A stretch of DNA of 64,000 bases from Ptiloglossa arizonensis (Eukaryota > Arthropoda > Insecta > Hymenoptera > Colletidae). Position numbers and translations under genes: made by a program. Below, piece by piece: positions 47,520 through 61,260 of the stretch; position 1 is the first letter of the stretch; every line of letters starts with the position of its first letter. The stretch covers positions 10,311,557-10,375,556 of the forward strand of contig NC_135051.1 in NCBI RefSeq assembly GCF_051014685.1, written 5' to 3'. The notes below the pieces were generated by a model. That model searched no databases. It had not been told where the DNA came from and was given only the letters and a program-made list of their open reading frames with translations.

Positions 47520-47527
47520 TATTTATA
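47520..47527 (-). promoter_or_regulatory. TATA box of trypsin 3
   Basis: TATAAATA on the minus strand, 72 bases before the start codon. A GATA-type site (TTATCG at 47615-47620) lies about 90 bases upstream. Confidence 0.7.
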
Positions 47528-50500
47528 GTAAAAATCAAAGATGCCAACGGACAATCAATCGCACGATCTCGAGGCTAATCTGAAATGATTTTCTCGATTC
47601 GTTTCTCGAGTGGCTTATCGCGAGCCGTTTTTTCGACCGATATTTAACATCGATATATTAAGCGCGACACAGAAGGGGTCAAGAGACACGTACTAAAACT
47701 ATTATCGAGGGCTTTTAATCTAGTTTTCGAGAGAGTTATCGATCAACCGACACGGATGGCGTTCAATTATTACCCACGTGTCACGAGTAAACGTCGCGTG
47801 CGTGTCGTCTCGTGGTGGTCCGTTCGTTGGACGTTGCTCGATCGATTACCAACGTGGTCTCGAAGATCCACGAGTAACCGTTTCTTCGATACGTACCAGG
47901 ATCGATGGTTTCGGATTCGAATTCGAAATTGGAAACTACGCCTCTCGAGCGAGAGCAAAAGTCAAACGCGCGAACGATACGGGTGACTCTTATCTGCGTT
48001 TATTTCGATTCGGACAATCGTAATTTCCTTATACGCAGACGCGCGATCGATAAGAATTGTTTCTGCGATTTCGTTTCAAATTTTTGCAAAGATCGAGTCA
48101 CCACGAAGGTCGCAGGTACTCGTGATCGGCACGTGAAACTTTCGAGGTCGTTCTTGCGTACCAACATTTTTTTCTTTTCTCTTTTTCTTCTCTTTTTTTC
48201 TTCTTTTTTTCCTTTATCGTCGCTACTGACCCATATCGATAAAAATCGGCGGTCGAAATCCAACGAAAGTCAATAGTCGTGGTTTATCGATGCAACACTT
48301 ATCGTGTTACTCTAAAAAGCTAAAAAGGGACGGACGGCTCTCGGGTATAGTTCGAATAATGTTCAAGTCGGTCGAGTACTTAAAACTAAAGTAGTGCTGG
48401 CAAAATTGGACGCGCGCAACCAAGTATGTGGACGCTTTAGTTGAAATACGGTACACGGGAACTTTCTTCGTAAACTTGCAAACTGTGAAGTTTCGTTTTA
48501 CGATACTTTTCTCGAGAATTGTTCGAAAAATATTCCACGCGTTCGTTGTTTCGGTCGTCGAAGGTGCGGACACGTTTGCTAAAACATCTCGGAGACCGTT
48601 GGACGTGGAAAGAATATTTTTACGCGAAAGTTGGGTCTACGGTGGCCGAAAACGTAGCCACGTTTTTAATATTAACGTCTCGCGCAACAAGGTGATCGGT
48701 CGAAAGTTTCTCGACGCGGAACGTACGCGGAACGTACGCGGAACGTACGCGTAACGATCAGTAGGAGAATAAAGGGAAATGGTTCGTCTACCGAGGCAGG
48801 CGGTAAGTTAGCCGACACTGCCGGAAATATCGCCGGCCAAGCCGACCGAGGGGAATATCCCACGGGAATCGTCCTCGAGTAACCCAGTTTCTCCAAGTCA
48901 TCCTTTTTCCGTCTCACTCCGCCGAGTGAAAATAATATAAACGCGATCACCGCCATTCGCGTACTTTCAGATTCGCCTTTTCACGCGAGTCGTCGTAGAA
49001 CGCCGATAAAAGTGCCGAGAATTCGTACACCTCGATCGATACTCGACGTAACGAATAACGAGTTCGCGTGTAGTGTGCACACTACAATAGAAACTGGTCT
49101 AATTTTTTCGTGGTTATTGTTTTTATCGGAACGCTTAGATTCTTTCGAAATTATAACCAGCCTGCGACACGGTGGGCCATTAAAAATACCGTCAAAAATA
49201 GTAATCGCAATTGCGGAAAATTGTTGGAAGAGTACGGTTCTTCGTCCAAGAAGTGGACAATCCCCTCGAGGAGGTAGAGAAAAATGCATTGTCTTACCGT
49301 ACGGAGCTGTCAGGTTGCCACTGCATTTTAGAAATTACCGCAGCCCTCGTCCCTCTAGATTCTCCAGCCCTTTCCTCCAACATCTTCTGTGCCTGTACGT
49401 GCCTTTGGATCGAGGGATCGTACCAGGGTATAGGCTGTGCAGCGCCAATCGTAATAACTCACGGGTATAAGTTTCTCGCCATGGATCTTGGCCAAAATCG
49501 CGAACACCACGGAGTCGAGCTTAACCGTGGAAAGCACGGTAACCGGTTGGAATTTAGCGAATCTACGAGTGCGAATTGGGCAGGGAGAAACAATCGTTGT
49601 ACGAAAGGAATATATATATATAGCTTCTGCGCGTTCGTTCTTTTTCATTTTGTTCTTCGTCATCGACCAACAACTTGCGAAGAAGTCGCGACGGAATTAG
49701 AGAGAGCCATCGAAACTCGAGTTTGCCATTAAGAAAGTTTGATAGGTCTCGAGGAGAAAGGGGTAACGCTGACTGGGGTAGTCGCTCGTTTCCACAGAGG
49801 GAACGAGAGAGGGACAAGGTAATTATCGAGGGGTCTCTGTCCAGTCCTGACGGAAAGGAAATCGATCCTTTTCCACTTTCGTCAAGTTCGAGCCTCTAGG
49901 AACACGATGGTAGAGTATTGCGGTGAAAAATCGATAAATTGCCGAGAGTTGGAGGATTTTCGAGCCAACCCCTCTGTAAACTCCGATACCGACCGTGGCG
50001 TTCGACCTCGCAGAGAATTCGATTCGAAGCCCTGCGATAATTTTACCAATTTCGTTCTTCCGTTTCGTTGGAATCCTTCGCGTTAACGAATCTTCGATCT
50101 TTGAAAAGATTCGACCGACGAAAAAGAAAAAGGATCTATCTATCTATCTATCTATCTTTCGAGCGAAATCTTTGTACAAAGATTTCTCCTCTGTGCCGTA
50201 GGTATGCCGGAGCTTATAGCGATATTTCTCCTTGAGAAAGAGTTTACATCGAAAGAGCGTTTAAACGCCTGCCAGGGTGAATTCGAAATCTTCAAATTTG
50301 GCGCAGCGCGACCAGGGATCGGCCCAGAGTTACTTTGGACCCGTTTCTCGTAAACTATTATGCAAATGATCCGCGGAGGTTTTCACCCGGCAGTTGGACG
50401 GAACGACTCCTCGAACGATCGAGAGCCTCGACTGGTTCGATAAAGCGTGGAAAGGAGGAGCGAAATTGTCGTACGGGATCAACCCGAAACAAAGGGAGGT

Positions 50501-52034
50501 GTCCTCCGGGGATGCAGAAAGTGGCGAGTCCTGCTAGACTCGGAGTTGGATGTTGCGATCGATACGTGGAACACATCGATACCTTTCAAGGTATTTCATT
50601 TTTTCACAACTCATCCGCGATGATCGTTTCACGGTATTACGAGCGCGATAGCTGCTCGAATGTTTCTCGATTCCAAGATATCGCAATTCGAACTCGGTTG
50701 ACCCAAAATGGAAGTTAAGCAGCGGGAGGGGGTGCTGACTCTCTGTCTACCCTGTGACGTCATAGAGTCGAGGAAGCAAAAGAGTGGCAGTGGGAGAAGG
50801 AGGGGGTTGTTGCGTAGAACGGTATCGAGGACTGACCGACCCCATTTACCACCGCTTTTAGTTCCCACTTTGGCCCAAGAGTATTAGCTTCCATGTATCT
50901 CGCCAAAGGATACAGCGAAATACGCGAAAGCTATTAGCTTCGAAAGCTTCTGGCCCGAGTAAATCGTGCTCGTTTCGCCCGGTTTCTTCCAATTCCACGA
51001 TCTTCGGAGATTCGACCTTGGTCAAATTCCATCGACGTACGAGAAATTTATGCTCGGTCGTTCGATCCTGCTCTCCATCGAAAGAGTTGCCCCAGTTGCG
51101 GCATCCTCGATCGATTTCATTCCATACGGGACCAAAAATCGTCGCGGTACATCCGAAAGCGACTAGAATGTGTACCTTCGGCCCAGTCTGTAGCATGATT
51201 TTTAGTACGTTAAGAATACAATATTTTCGATTTATCTTGACGATGTAACTCACCCCCGTTCCCCATCCTGCCCTCTTTGGTACACTCGACGACGTTGCGG
51301 ATATTCGTTCCCCGGGGTCGGCCTTGTTATTTATTTCACGACCACTCGGGGATCGTCGAGGGTGTATCGTCGACCGTTGTAGATAATTTGCGAGCGGTAG
51401 TGATGGAATTTAAAATTTAGATGCGAAGTCGGTGCCATTATTTCGTTTAATTATCGATGCCGACTAGGTGTTTCTGTGCCAAGACTTGGAAAGGGATCGA
51501 CGAGTGCCCGTGTATCGGTCGGTTTATTTCGGGTACGCGACGAAGGACACACGGGGCTAGAATACGCGAAAACATTCTCGTCGCGGCCAAGGTTGTCGAT
51601 TTCAATACGCATCCCTGTCGTTTATAATAATTCGAAACAACAACTCGCCCCTTTGTAAGAGATTCGAGATACCCCGAAAGAAAGAAATACAAGGGTCGGT
51701 GTCATCGTTAGGATCGAAAGCAAGATTTCCGAGACTCGAAAATTCGAAGAAAGAAACGCAGAAGGTAACAATGGATATCGTCGACACCGGTTAACGGCAA
51801 AAGATTCAAAACCCTCGAATTCATTGACCGTTCAGAAAAAGGGAAAATTAGAAATATCGAGAGAAGGATTCGTTCACCGTGAGACGCAAATACGAGGAGG
51901 GAGGGAAATTTATGTAGCTTCGTTCGGAGGGGGGTTTATCGTCGCGCTAATCGATGCGGCTCCGCGCACAAAAGCGGCAGTACTTTCGGGATTATACTCG
52001 GGATTGCGACTCGCTCGGCCGTAACACTAGCCCG
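47528..52034. other. Noncoding stretch upstream of trypsin 3
   Basis: No supported gene. It contains a polypyrimidine run at 48168-48212, an 11-bp tandem repeat (GCGGAACGTAC, 3.7 copies) at 48716-48756, and an ATCT microsatellite at 50134-50157. Open frames here have no recognisable domain and opposing frames of similar length. Confidence 0.45.
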
Positions 52035-52067
52035 GCGCTAATTAGCAATTAACATTAATTGCATTCC
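52035..52067. promoter_or_regulatory. Candidate homeodomain/TEAD element
   Basis: Within 33 bases there are CTAATTAG, CAATTAAC and TTAATTG, followed at once by GCATTCC. These are three homeodomain-type cores and one TEAD/Scalloped-type MCAT site, in an otherwise CpG-rich region poor in TAAT. Possible enhancer; call made by eye. Confidence 0.35.
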
Positions 52068-52171
52068 AGTTGAAACGAACGTCTAGAATGACCGAACGGC
52101 GCGAACGACTTTCAGTTGCGCGGGGCATCTCGAGCCTCTGCTAAATTACATTCCGTTTCCGCGACCGCGAT

Positions 52172-52212
52172 TGCGAGTGCGAGTACGAGTGCGAGTACGA
52201 GTGCGAGTGCGA
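52172..52212. repeat. 12-bp tandem repeat GCGAGTACGAGT
   Basis: About 3.4 copies, with G/A variation. A poly-G run of about 14 bases lies further on at 52498-52512. Confidence 0.8.
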
Positions 52213-53843
52213 CGAAACGAAGCCAGGCTTCGAAAAAAAATGGGAAACAGCTAGCTGCGTTGACTCGCCTACTCGCGCGGAATTCACGCGCGATTACGCG
52301 CGGGGAATTTTTATATCTCGTACGAGTCGTGGACGGCTCTTTCATGGAGGCAGAGTGTCTCGCGTTCATGGAAATTCGGGACAGTAATTATTTATCGATC
52401 GATCGGAGATTGTGAAAACGAATCAACGATCCGATGGCGATCAATTTCAGCGGCACGAATCTCGTTTGCCTTCAACGTAAACAGTGTTGATAAAAGGGGG
52501 GGGGGGGGGGGGAAGAAGAACACGCGAGAGGAAAAACCGGATCGAGGGTTTTCTTCGAAGTAGGTGGGGTTAAATTAAAGCTATATTGAAAACCCCCGGG
52601 AAACCGGCCGGTGGCTTTCGATAAAACTTCATACGCCGATCAATCCCGCATTTTCAAACGTCGATCACCTGCCTCCAAAGCTTTTCCCGGAGGAGGGAGG
52701 TTTAATACTTGGAACGGCCGTTCGGTTCTTTATCTATCTCGGTTTCCACGTTTATATCGGGGGTGTATCCTTTGGGTTCGACCACCGGTTTTCAGTGAAA
52801 TTTCCGTCAATCTACCCCACGAGAAGAACGTTGCGAACAATTAATCGACCTTCGAGTTGGCCACGGTGCTCGAATATTGAACATTTTCGAAAAATGTATC
52901 TCTTCTCGGTAAAAAGTCAAGGTTACCTTGTACCTTTCGCTCTGGAGTGTCGTAGACGACGTCGGGACGATTTTACGAAATTGCAATGAAGATTATCGAG
53001 CCACCGAGTTTGTTAAAATATTTCAATAATCTGGACGAAATATCCTAGATGTGCATATATAGAATCTCCTCGTACACATAATTGTCCTACTTCTCGGAAA
53101 CACGGTTTAAGCGACGTAAGCTAAAAGGGGGCACGACAATTATGGGGATAATGGAACCTTCTCGTTCTTCCAGTCCCGTCTCGCGTTGTCTGCTTTTAGC
53201 GGGCCAGTCGTTTTTTAAAGAAGCGCAGATAAAACAGGAGACCGAGGCTTTCTCGAGTGGGTTATTAACCCCGTTTCCCTCCATTCGACACGACTCGTAT
53301 CGTCACGAGTTCGCATTCTACGTGTACGTTCGTACAAGGGGTACTAAAAATCTTGTTCATCGTTTGCATTTCATTCGTTGACGTTTCATTCATTACCGGC
53401 GCTTTCTTTCGAAAATCTTCGGTCAGCAATGATCGACGATGGACACTCATTGATACGGATACGCGTCGATTACCGAGTATCGCGTCAAATAGGCTCTGCA
53501 AAATCGATCCATAATTGATACTCGTTTCACGGTACCCGCTTGATCCTTCCTGGAAAGTATCGTCGAGCTTGTGCACGCAATAAGGCACGTTTTGGTACAG
53601 TGTTGCACGTTATTATACTACGTTATATTCTTACATTTTTACCTGGGGTAAAAAAAAAAAGGAAAGAAAGCGTAAAACTCGCGTTAAAACGAGAAAACGA
53701 TACAAAAAGTAACGCAAAACGGAGAATCGATCCGTTTATTTGACGAGTATCGTACATACGTATATGTACCGCACCGTGGGAACGTGGCGAAAATCGTGTA
53801 AAACCCGTTAACGCTTGCAAACGGAGTTCCAAGTGTATTTCGC

Positions 53844-53911
53844 GGGTTAATTTCACGGGTTAATTTCACGGGTTAATTTCACGGGTTAATTTCACGGGTT
53901 AATTTCACGGG
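53844..53911. repeat. 13-bp tandem repeat GGGTTAATTTCAC, five copies
   Basis: Five identical units in a row, at 13-base spacing. Confidence 0.92.
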
Positions 53912-56900
53912 AGATTATCGCCGGTGCAGTTCGATATCGAACGATATCGGAATCGAGTTACCTTTCGGTATTTTTCTCGCCGGTACTCACCGTATCGAAT
54001 TACTCGAGGACCATCGATATCTAATTGCGTCGAGTCCATCGCTGGTCACTATCGATTCTTTTATTTTCGACGAGTGTCGGACGTAATTAAATAAATATTA
54101 ATCTCGATGCAAACGATACCGATCGAACGTCTTAGAAAGTCTTAAGTCGCGCGAAGAGAGTCGCTTCGAATGTTTTTATACAAGAGTATTAATTTCGAAG
54201 GTAAATGTATCGATGATATCGCGAACGAGATTCGGTCGCGCACGGTGACCTTCCGATTACGTGTTCGGTGTAAGTGAAACGAACGAGCGTCGATCGAGCG
54301 ATAAAACGAACATAACGAGACAAGGAGGAACAAATGATCGAGAGGTCGGTTACAATTGCAACGGTATCATCGTAGAAAGGTTCGAGGAGATTCGAGGAGG
54401 TTCGAGGAGGTTCTCGCGGCGCGTTTGAAATTCCTCCACGGGCGGCTGGTCCGACTGGCACGGGAAGATACCACTGTGTCACGGTCTCGTCGAAGGCCGA
54501 CTGGCTGGCTCGCACGGTGTACTCGAACCCTTCCTTCGCAATTTAGCGTCTACCTGCTTGGACGATTTTACCGAGCGACGATTCACCCACCTCTCTACTT
54601 GTTTATTTAACAATGGAGGGTAATCGTCTCGAGTTTCCAGAAATATGTTAACGGGGATCGTTGTATCAACGACGGAAGATTCTCGAGCGAGGAGCATCCG
54701 CCCCGTGTCTTGGCATAGAGATGTCGATCCGTTGGAATATCGGCTCGTAGAATCGAGTGGGCACTTATCAGGGATGGGAGTCGCACTCGATAAAATATAT
54801 GCGGAGGAACGAGGCTTAACTACGACACGGAAGTCCAACGGGGCCTCCGTAAATAACAAAGCGTTCGAGCTCGTTCCTACAACAAGGAACGAGGCGTTTC
54901 TCCTTGTTAAATTTTAACTTTTAATTAAAAAAGGGGATTCGTAATCGAGGTGGAAACCTCGTGTTCGTTAACGAGCAACCAACGCAAAGGAATACCGATG
55001 GTAAAGTGTCCTTCGACACTGAATTCAATTCGCTTTCTCTATTATTCGATACAATGATCGATACCGGTGCTCGATCGATTCGGTCGAGACGTTTAAAAGT
55101 TTCCGCTCGAAGCAAACGGTACTTTTGTATTTGAAACTTTTCTCCACCGTTAAAAACTATTCCTCCGTATTTATTTATTTATACCGTATTATCTATTCGG
55201 TCATATATTTATAGACCATTGATTCGTAAGACCCGATCCAAAAAGTCCAACAGATTTTAAGTACGTATCTTGTTACGACCGTGATTCCCTAATGTTGTCA
55301 AACGGTGTATCGGTGTATGTATCGGTGGGTACCCGAAGAGAAAATATCTACGAGCTTACGAAACTTGTCCGCGCTAATTATTCTACGGAATTGTTTGCTT
55401 GCAAACGATCGCGATACACTTGCTCGCGAATATTCAAACGCATAGGTATCCTAAAACGTTTAGTAGACGGAAATACTTGACCGTTATCGGTTCTCGAATC
55501 TAAAACTTCTTCACACGTTGTTACCGAACGATCCATTTAAACGTAACGCGATCAATTTTGTTCTTTATTGCTGGACTACTTGTTTCGTCTGTAATTCCGC
55601 TGTAATTGCGAAAATTGTTCCCGTTGCTTAATCGCTATATAACAGACGAGGGGAAACCGTGTGGGAATTTATCTAAATTGCTTTTTAATTCCCGTGTATC
55701 GGCGAAGAAAAAAAAAAAGTTTCCAAGAAAATTAAATATCGTTACGAAGTTGTCACGTGTTGTCATGTGTTGTCACATGCCCGAAGGCCGAGCATGTATT
55801 TTCAATGAGCACTGTACCACATTTCCCGTTACATCGCAAAGTAATACACAGTTGTAAGTTATACTCTATGTCCAGGAGATACGTATCATCTCTCGGACGA
55901 CGCGACTCCGCCGATCGTGGCATTGAGTTCCCGATCGCGATATAGATTCCGAGAACCGAAGCGACAAGGAAAACGTGAGACCGAGGAACCCATTGGTTGT
56001 AATTCCCGCGATATTGCAATGAATTTTATCGCTTACTTGAATTTCGGATGGGTGAAGGTTGTAGTGGAAAAAAAACAAGAAAGGAAAAAAGAACCGCAAT
56101 TACCAAAGTACACGCGAACCGATCGATTTTACGTCGGGCAACGTGAAAAATACCACGTTTCTCTTCTCCTTTCTTCTTCGAGTACGCGCGACTCGACTGG
56201 ACCGTCGAAGATCGTCGGGTGCCTCGTTTTCCCTCACTGAGATTCGATTCGCGTAGGTTTGTAGAATTTTGATCGTTAAAATACTTCGATTTTTAAAATT
56301 TGAAAAATTTCCTCTTCCCTAAAGTTTCGTATTTACATTAAAAACACTATCGATCTTCGAAGTACCGTAACTTTACGCGGAAAGTAATCTTACGATAATC
56401 TTCCTTGAGTCGTCTTAAAGTTCGAACACTTGTACTTTCGTAACCCAACGACGATTTCCTCGTGAAAACATTTCTTACGAATTGAAAAGTAAGCACTGAT
56501 TTAAAGATCGAAGCCTCCCATTTGCAACCGATCCGTAAAAGTTTACGTACGACTTTGTTTTACTCGCGTTGTACCACTTCCAACGAAGTTGGAACGTGTC
56601 GATGGAATGACTAGTAAAATAACCCAGACACTCGTGAAATATGTAACAACAGCGTATAGGGGAAGTTTTGATCTTTAAATTGACGTTAATATCTTGGGCG
56701 TAAAAGAATCGTTGAATCGTTCGGAAAGATAAATCTGGATCTCCACGTGGATGATCCACTTTCACTACGAGCAGAGACTAATCATCGATCATGCGTTATC
56801 GCGATGTACCCTGAAATTACCGGTGGTCGTTGTTTGCCCGCAATCGTGGTAGTCGCGAATGCATTTTTTAGCGACTTTGACCGCGCCGGTATAATCGCGA

Positions 56901-59900
56901 AAAGAAACACTCGGCCGATGCATATAACGGTCGCGATAACCGACGAGCGAGTTATAGACGAAGTCTCCGGTGTTGTAATTTAGGTAAATCGAGCGCAGAG
57001 GTTAATAAAAGTAAATCGGACAACGTACGAGGCACGTACGGGTCGATGGACGACGTTCGACGTACGACTTGTTCCTTCGTTCCTCTTTCCTCGGGCGGCG
57101 GATTAAACGCGAGAAAAGAACATCCGAAGGAGAAACCGTTAGTAGGCCTCGCGGTTACTAGGGTGGTAGGGCGATAGGGTGAAACAGGTGCGGTCGTTCT
57201 CACGTAAGTTTCTTCTTTGCCACCGAGTTTGATCAATGGCACGGATGGATCGTGCTTTCGTTTGCGAGACCTGTTATCGAGATCTAATTCGTAAATATAT
57301 CGATTCCACTAGGGCTGGAATTGCTCGTGCTAGCGATGCTCCGAAACAAGGCGGAGATCAAAGAGTCATTCTTATCGAAGGAATGGCAGAACGTGAACCA
57401 TCGAGTAATTAATTCAAACTCGTGGACATTGTTTCTGAACTTTGAATGGTTCGAACTCGTGCCTAACTGTGCGTCATGTCCGAAAATTATTCGAGAAGAG
57501 AAATCAATTTTCAAAGCGCTTCTCGCGCGTGTTTCCCACAATTTACACGCTTACCAAGACACGTTGCTTGCGCTCGTAACGACTCAAGGTCGGGTTAAAT
57601 TATTTCCTTCCTTTCCCTCCTTTCCTTCCTTTCCTTCCTTTCTTTCCCGATGCAATTAACTGCACCCTGCGTACGACTATGCGGCACGAGGTAAACGTAA
57701 CAGGTCAAGACGTTGACCACTCTATGCATTCGATTGCGGTGAACTTCTAGGCCGTGTACCAATCGATATTTCTTTGATAAAAGTCGGATATGTTGTTTGG
57801 TCGAATAATATTTAAATAAAATAGCGTATAAAGGTAAAACGCGAGAGAAATTTCGCTCTGCTCGCGGCCGACAAAGTTTCCGCGAACCACTGCGATAAAT
57901 AAGAAAGAAGCAGCGTGCATTTGTTTCTTCGAATTGCATCGCAATACGCATCGTAATACGCATCGCAAGGTCCGGTTCGGGGGAACTCGTCGTTCCGCGA
58001 GAAGAAGTCGCGTTATACTCTTTGGTTTTAGTGCACTCGAGTCGCGCTCGAGTTTGCAGACGTCGCGACGTTTCGCGCACGGTATGCGTACGGACGGCGT
58101 CGAATCCACGGACTCGTCGGGCGTTGCAACGCGGACCGTGTCGGTCGGTTGTTATTACCACCGCGAGCTCTGGTTAGAACCGGTGGTTTATTCCCTCCTT
58201 TGGAATCGAGAACATTCCACGAGAAAACCATAAGTGGTCCAAGGGCTTGCAGGAAACTTTCCTCGTGGTCGATAACACTCTCCCACGTAAAATCTAACGT
58301 AAAATCTTATAACGCCTTCGAATGTTCTTCCGGGCTTGAATCTCGATAATTGAAAAGTCGATGGCCCACGATATCCGACATCCTTGAACCGTGCAACTAT
58401 CCGGGAGACCCGAGAGCGACTGTCGTATTTTCTATGGAAGTAAATTAGCGGGCGTCGTGAAAACGATCGAGGGTCGAGTCCGATCGACAACTCGACGGAT
58501 GGTTTTCATAGCATTATTCGCGTTATTACGGAAAACGGGACGCCTACGCAAAAATAGCATTCTCGATCGATAAACCGACTAGCTGTCGGACGTTGCTGGT
58601 CGACGGTTCCCTTTCCAACCGCGTAATTCGATCGATCGGACGAATCGCTCCTCGTAGTAGTAGATCGTTGACTAAATTCTGCAAATCGTTTCGAGATTGT
58701 GCCGAATTAAAGCCAACTTTCGTTCCTTTTTACCGTAATCGAACCGATAAAGTTTCATTCTTCACCAAGGGCAGACTAATCTTTATCATCGTTACCGATT
58801 ACATTTTAAGAGCAACATTTTACTTCATCGATCTGCAACACGGTTAGATATTTCGACTACACGGTGAATGTTTGTACTCAATTGCACGAAAAAAGAAATA
58901 AACCGTATCAGAAACACGGAACAGGTTTCGCAATAGAGTGTTCGTTATCGACGAATAGAGGCATTATTGTTAAAATTAGATCTCCGGCTTCACGGTGAAA
59001 AATTTTAAACACAATTCTTTCCCCCGTTGTTGAGAAACGTTTGATAAACCGTGTTCACGATAGGAAAGTGAATCGATAGTTTTACCGGGACTTTCTACGA
59101 AGGAACGTTTAACCGGCGGGAGAGTTATCGTCGGAAAAGTAATTATAATGTATCGCCACAGCGATACACCGCGAGCGAGACATAGAGTCAATTGTTTCCA
59201 TTGAAACGGTGGCTCGTATCTAAGTCAAGGGACTCGTGTGTACTTTAGTCGCCTATAGGTGACAATTGTTCCCGTTTCGTCGCTGGTAAAACTCGCGGGG
59301 TGAGCGAATCGTAACGACGTTTAACGCGCTATAGCTCGCGCAAAAGTTCTCGAAGAAATCCGTACGCAATCTATATATCTATGTGTCGCGGTACGACTGT
59401 GCGTTAACCTTATTCCGCGGTCGGAGCGAAACCGATTCGGGAGATTTAAAAACCAGGGAGCGAGCGAGAAGATCGGGGATTTCTCACGGATTACGACGAA
59501 CCACCGGTGTGCATCGCTCGAACATTTGTTCGTAATATACGCGGTGGATAATAATACAATATAAAATATAGAATAAAAAAAAAGTTGGACGGTTTGAAAA
59601 TCTTGGTCGAGAGTGTATTCGCCTCGTTGCTTCGTCCGTTGTTGCGCACTTGTTGGAACGAATAGTCGGTCGGTCGATTCGACCTAGAGCTAGCTAGAAG
59701 ATTATCGGGCGAAAGAAAAAAGTAAAAAACTGTGTCGATTCCACAAAGTGTGCGCGTGTGTACGTGGGTGCTTTCAAAGACCCTTTGCTATCATTTATTA
59801 TTTAAAATATCGTAACGACTGTTTGCACGTAAAACGTGTGCTTTTTAAATCCCATTTGCATACAGAGTGAGCGATGTTGTGTTCTCGATAAGCGTAAAGT

Positions 59901-60914
59901 GTTTTCTTTTTTCTTCCCCTCGTGTAGGCGGAAGAAAGAATTCGACGATTATCGATGTAAAATTTTCTTGAAAAATTGATCGCGCATCGACGGCGTGCCC
60001 CGCCCCATCCTCCGATGGATATTCCATTTATTTGAAGGCGCGAGACAGACGTTCGAGGGGTTCGGTACTTCGAAATAGCCTGGTCGAATAAAGGAGATTC
60101 GGTGGAAAACACGATCGAAACCGGTGAAATTCACTCTACGGAGTCGGATTTATTTCGAACGGAAAACCCGTTCCGACATCGATTGGCCAACGTTCCACCA
60201 TCCGCCTCGTGGTTCCGCGAATATTTCGGCTCCGACACGAATAAAGTTCTCGGTAAAGTTTCGACCAAGCTCCGGAGGGAGTCACCCCCCGAGCAATTTC
60301 GGGCTAATGAAAGAACTTTGGGAAATTTTTGCGTCGAGTTTTTCCGATCTCAAAGGGAGAAAAGAAACGGGTGGACCCGGGTGATGTTTTTGTTCACCGA
60401 GGAGGACCGTGACGATGGTTGGGAAAGATGGGCCGTTGGACGAACCGTAAAGACCGAGACGTTTCTCGAGTCCTCGGAACGATGACGTTTTCGTTTGAAA
60501 TTATTCCTGCGAGTAATAACCGGAGGATTCGATTGACAACACTCGATGATCGATAGTGTTTCGATAGGTGCAGTCGACTAATTGGCCGCAGTCTTTCGGT
60601 CGCAAAGCCGTAACGGTTAGCTAGCGTGGGTTAGCACGCAGCGTGCACGAATCGGGCCACGGGGCCAAGGTTGAACGCTGTTAGGTTCCTGGCAACACCC
60701 CGACGCTCGGTCAGCGGCAATTCCGAGGAGCTGGCGCAACTTGGCGCGTCGCGATCTAGCGATCTCGTGATTATCTTCGATCTACGATACGGTTAGGTGT
60801 CATAACCCTCGTACAGGATGGTCCTTCGATCCAGTGGTCTCGATCTCGCGTCGATCATTCGCCGATCCAACGAATTCCATTCTACGTGAAATTGACCGTT
60901 TCCCCGAGCACGTT

Positions 60915-60968
60915 GTAGTCACCCAGTAGTCACCCTGTAGTCACCCCGTAGTCACCCTGTAGTCACCG
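60915..60968. repeat. 11-bp tandem repeat TAGTCACCCTG, nearly five copies
   Basis: Units differ only at one or two positions (CCCAG, CCCTG, CCCCG). Confidence 0.9.
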
Positions 60969-61073
60969 AAAATAAGTAATCCTCGTTTCCCGTTACGACG
61001 TTTCCATTCCCCGTTCGTTGAAGAAGAACGCGCTTGAAAAATCTTCGAGCCTCGGTTGTGTGTATGTTTTCAG

Positions 61074-61260
61074 ATGGCAGTTACCACCGGTCGATGCTGA
61101 AAGCAGCATGAGCCACTGAAGAGGCCTTCCGCCTCGTGAAAGTGGATGAGAAGTGGCGAGAAGGAAGATGAGAGTCCGCGAAAGTTGAAGTAAAAACCTC
61201 CACAACGAACAGCAACAGCCTGCCTCGTCCATTGCGACCAGCCAAATATCTCACGTTAAG
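61074..61260 (+). other. Candidate internal noncoding exon
   Basis: A 187-base segment flanked by an acceptor (TGTATGTTTTCAG) and a consensus donor (TTAAG|GTAAGC), purine- and CAACA-rich like insect UTR exons. All five ATGs in it lead to short frames that stop within it. It could be a 5' UTR exon of the gene starting at 33906 or an exon of a long noncoding RNA. Confidence 0.3.

Larger units (their letters stand above)
52213..61073. other. Noncoding stretch, possible long intron
   Basis: No supported gene in nearly 9 kb apart from simple repeats: 13-bp units at 53844, TTCGAGGAGG units near 54378-54412, TTCC units at 57601-57652, and 11-bp TAGTCACCCTG units at 60915-60968. A CpG-rich patch at about 60590-60770 is unlike its surroundings and may be a conserved noncoding element. 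Confidence 0.4.

Noticed and set aside
50335..50718. 127-residue + strand frame
   Set aside because: Composition is random-looking and an opposing frame covers the same bases; no family recognised.
60102..60485. 127-residue + strand frame
   Set aside because: No recognisable domain, no splice or promoter context, and overlapping frames of similar length in CpG-rich DNA, where long chance frames are common.
60690..60720. RFX-type X-box (GTTCCTGGCAAC)
   Set aside because: The half-sites have no spacer, whereas X-boxes normally have one to three bases between them, and the context is unknown.
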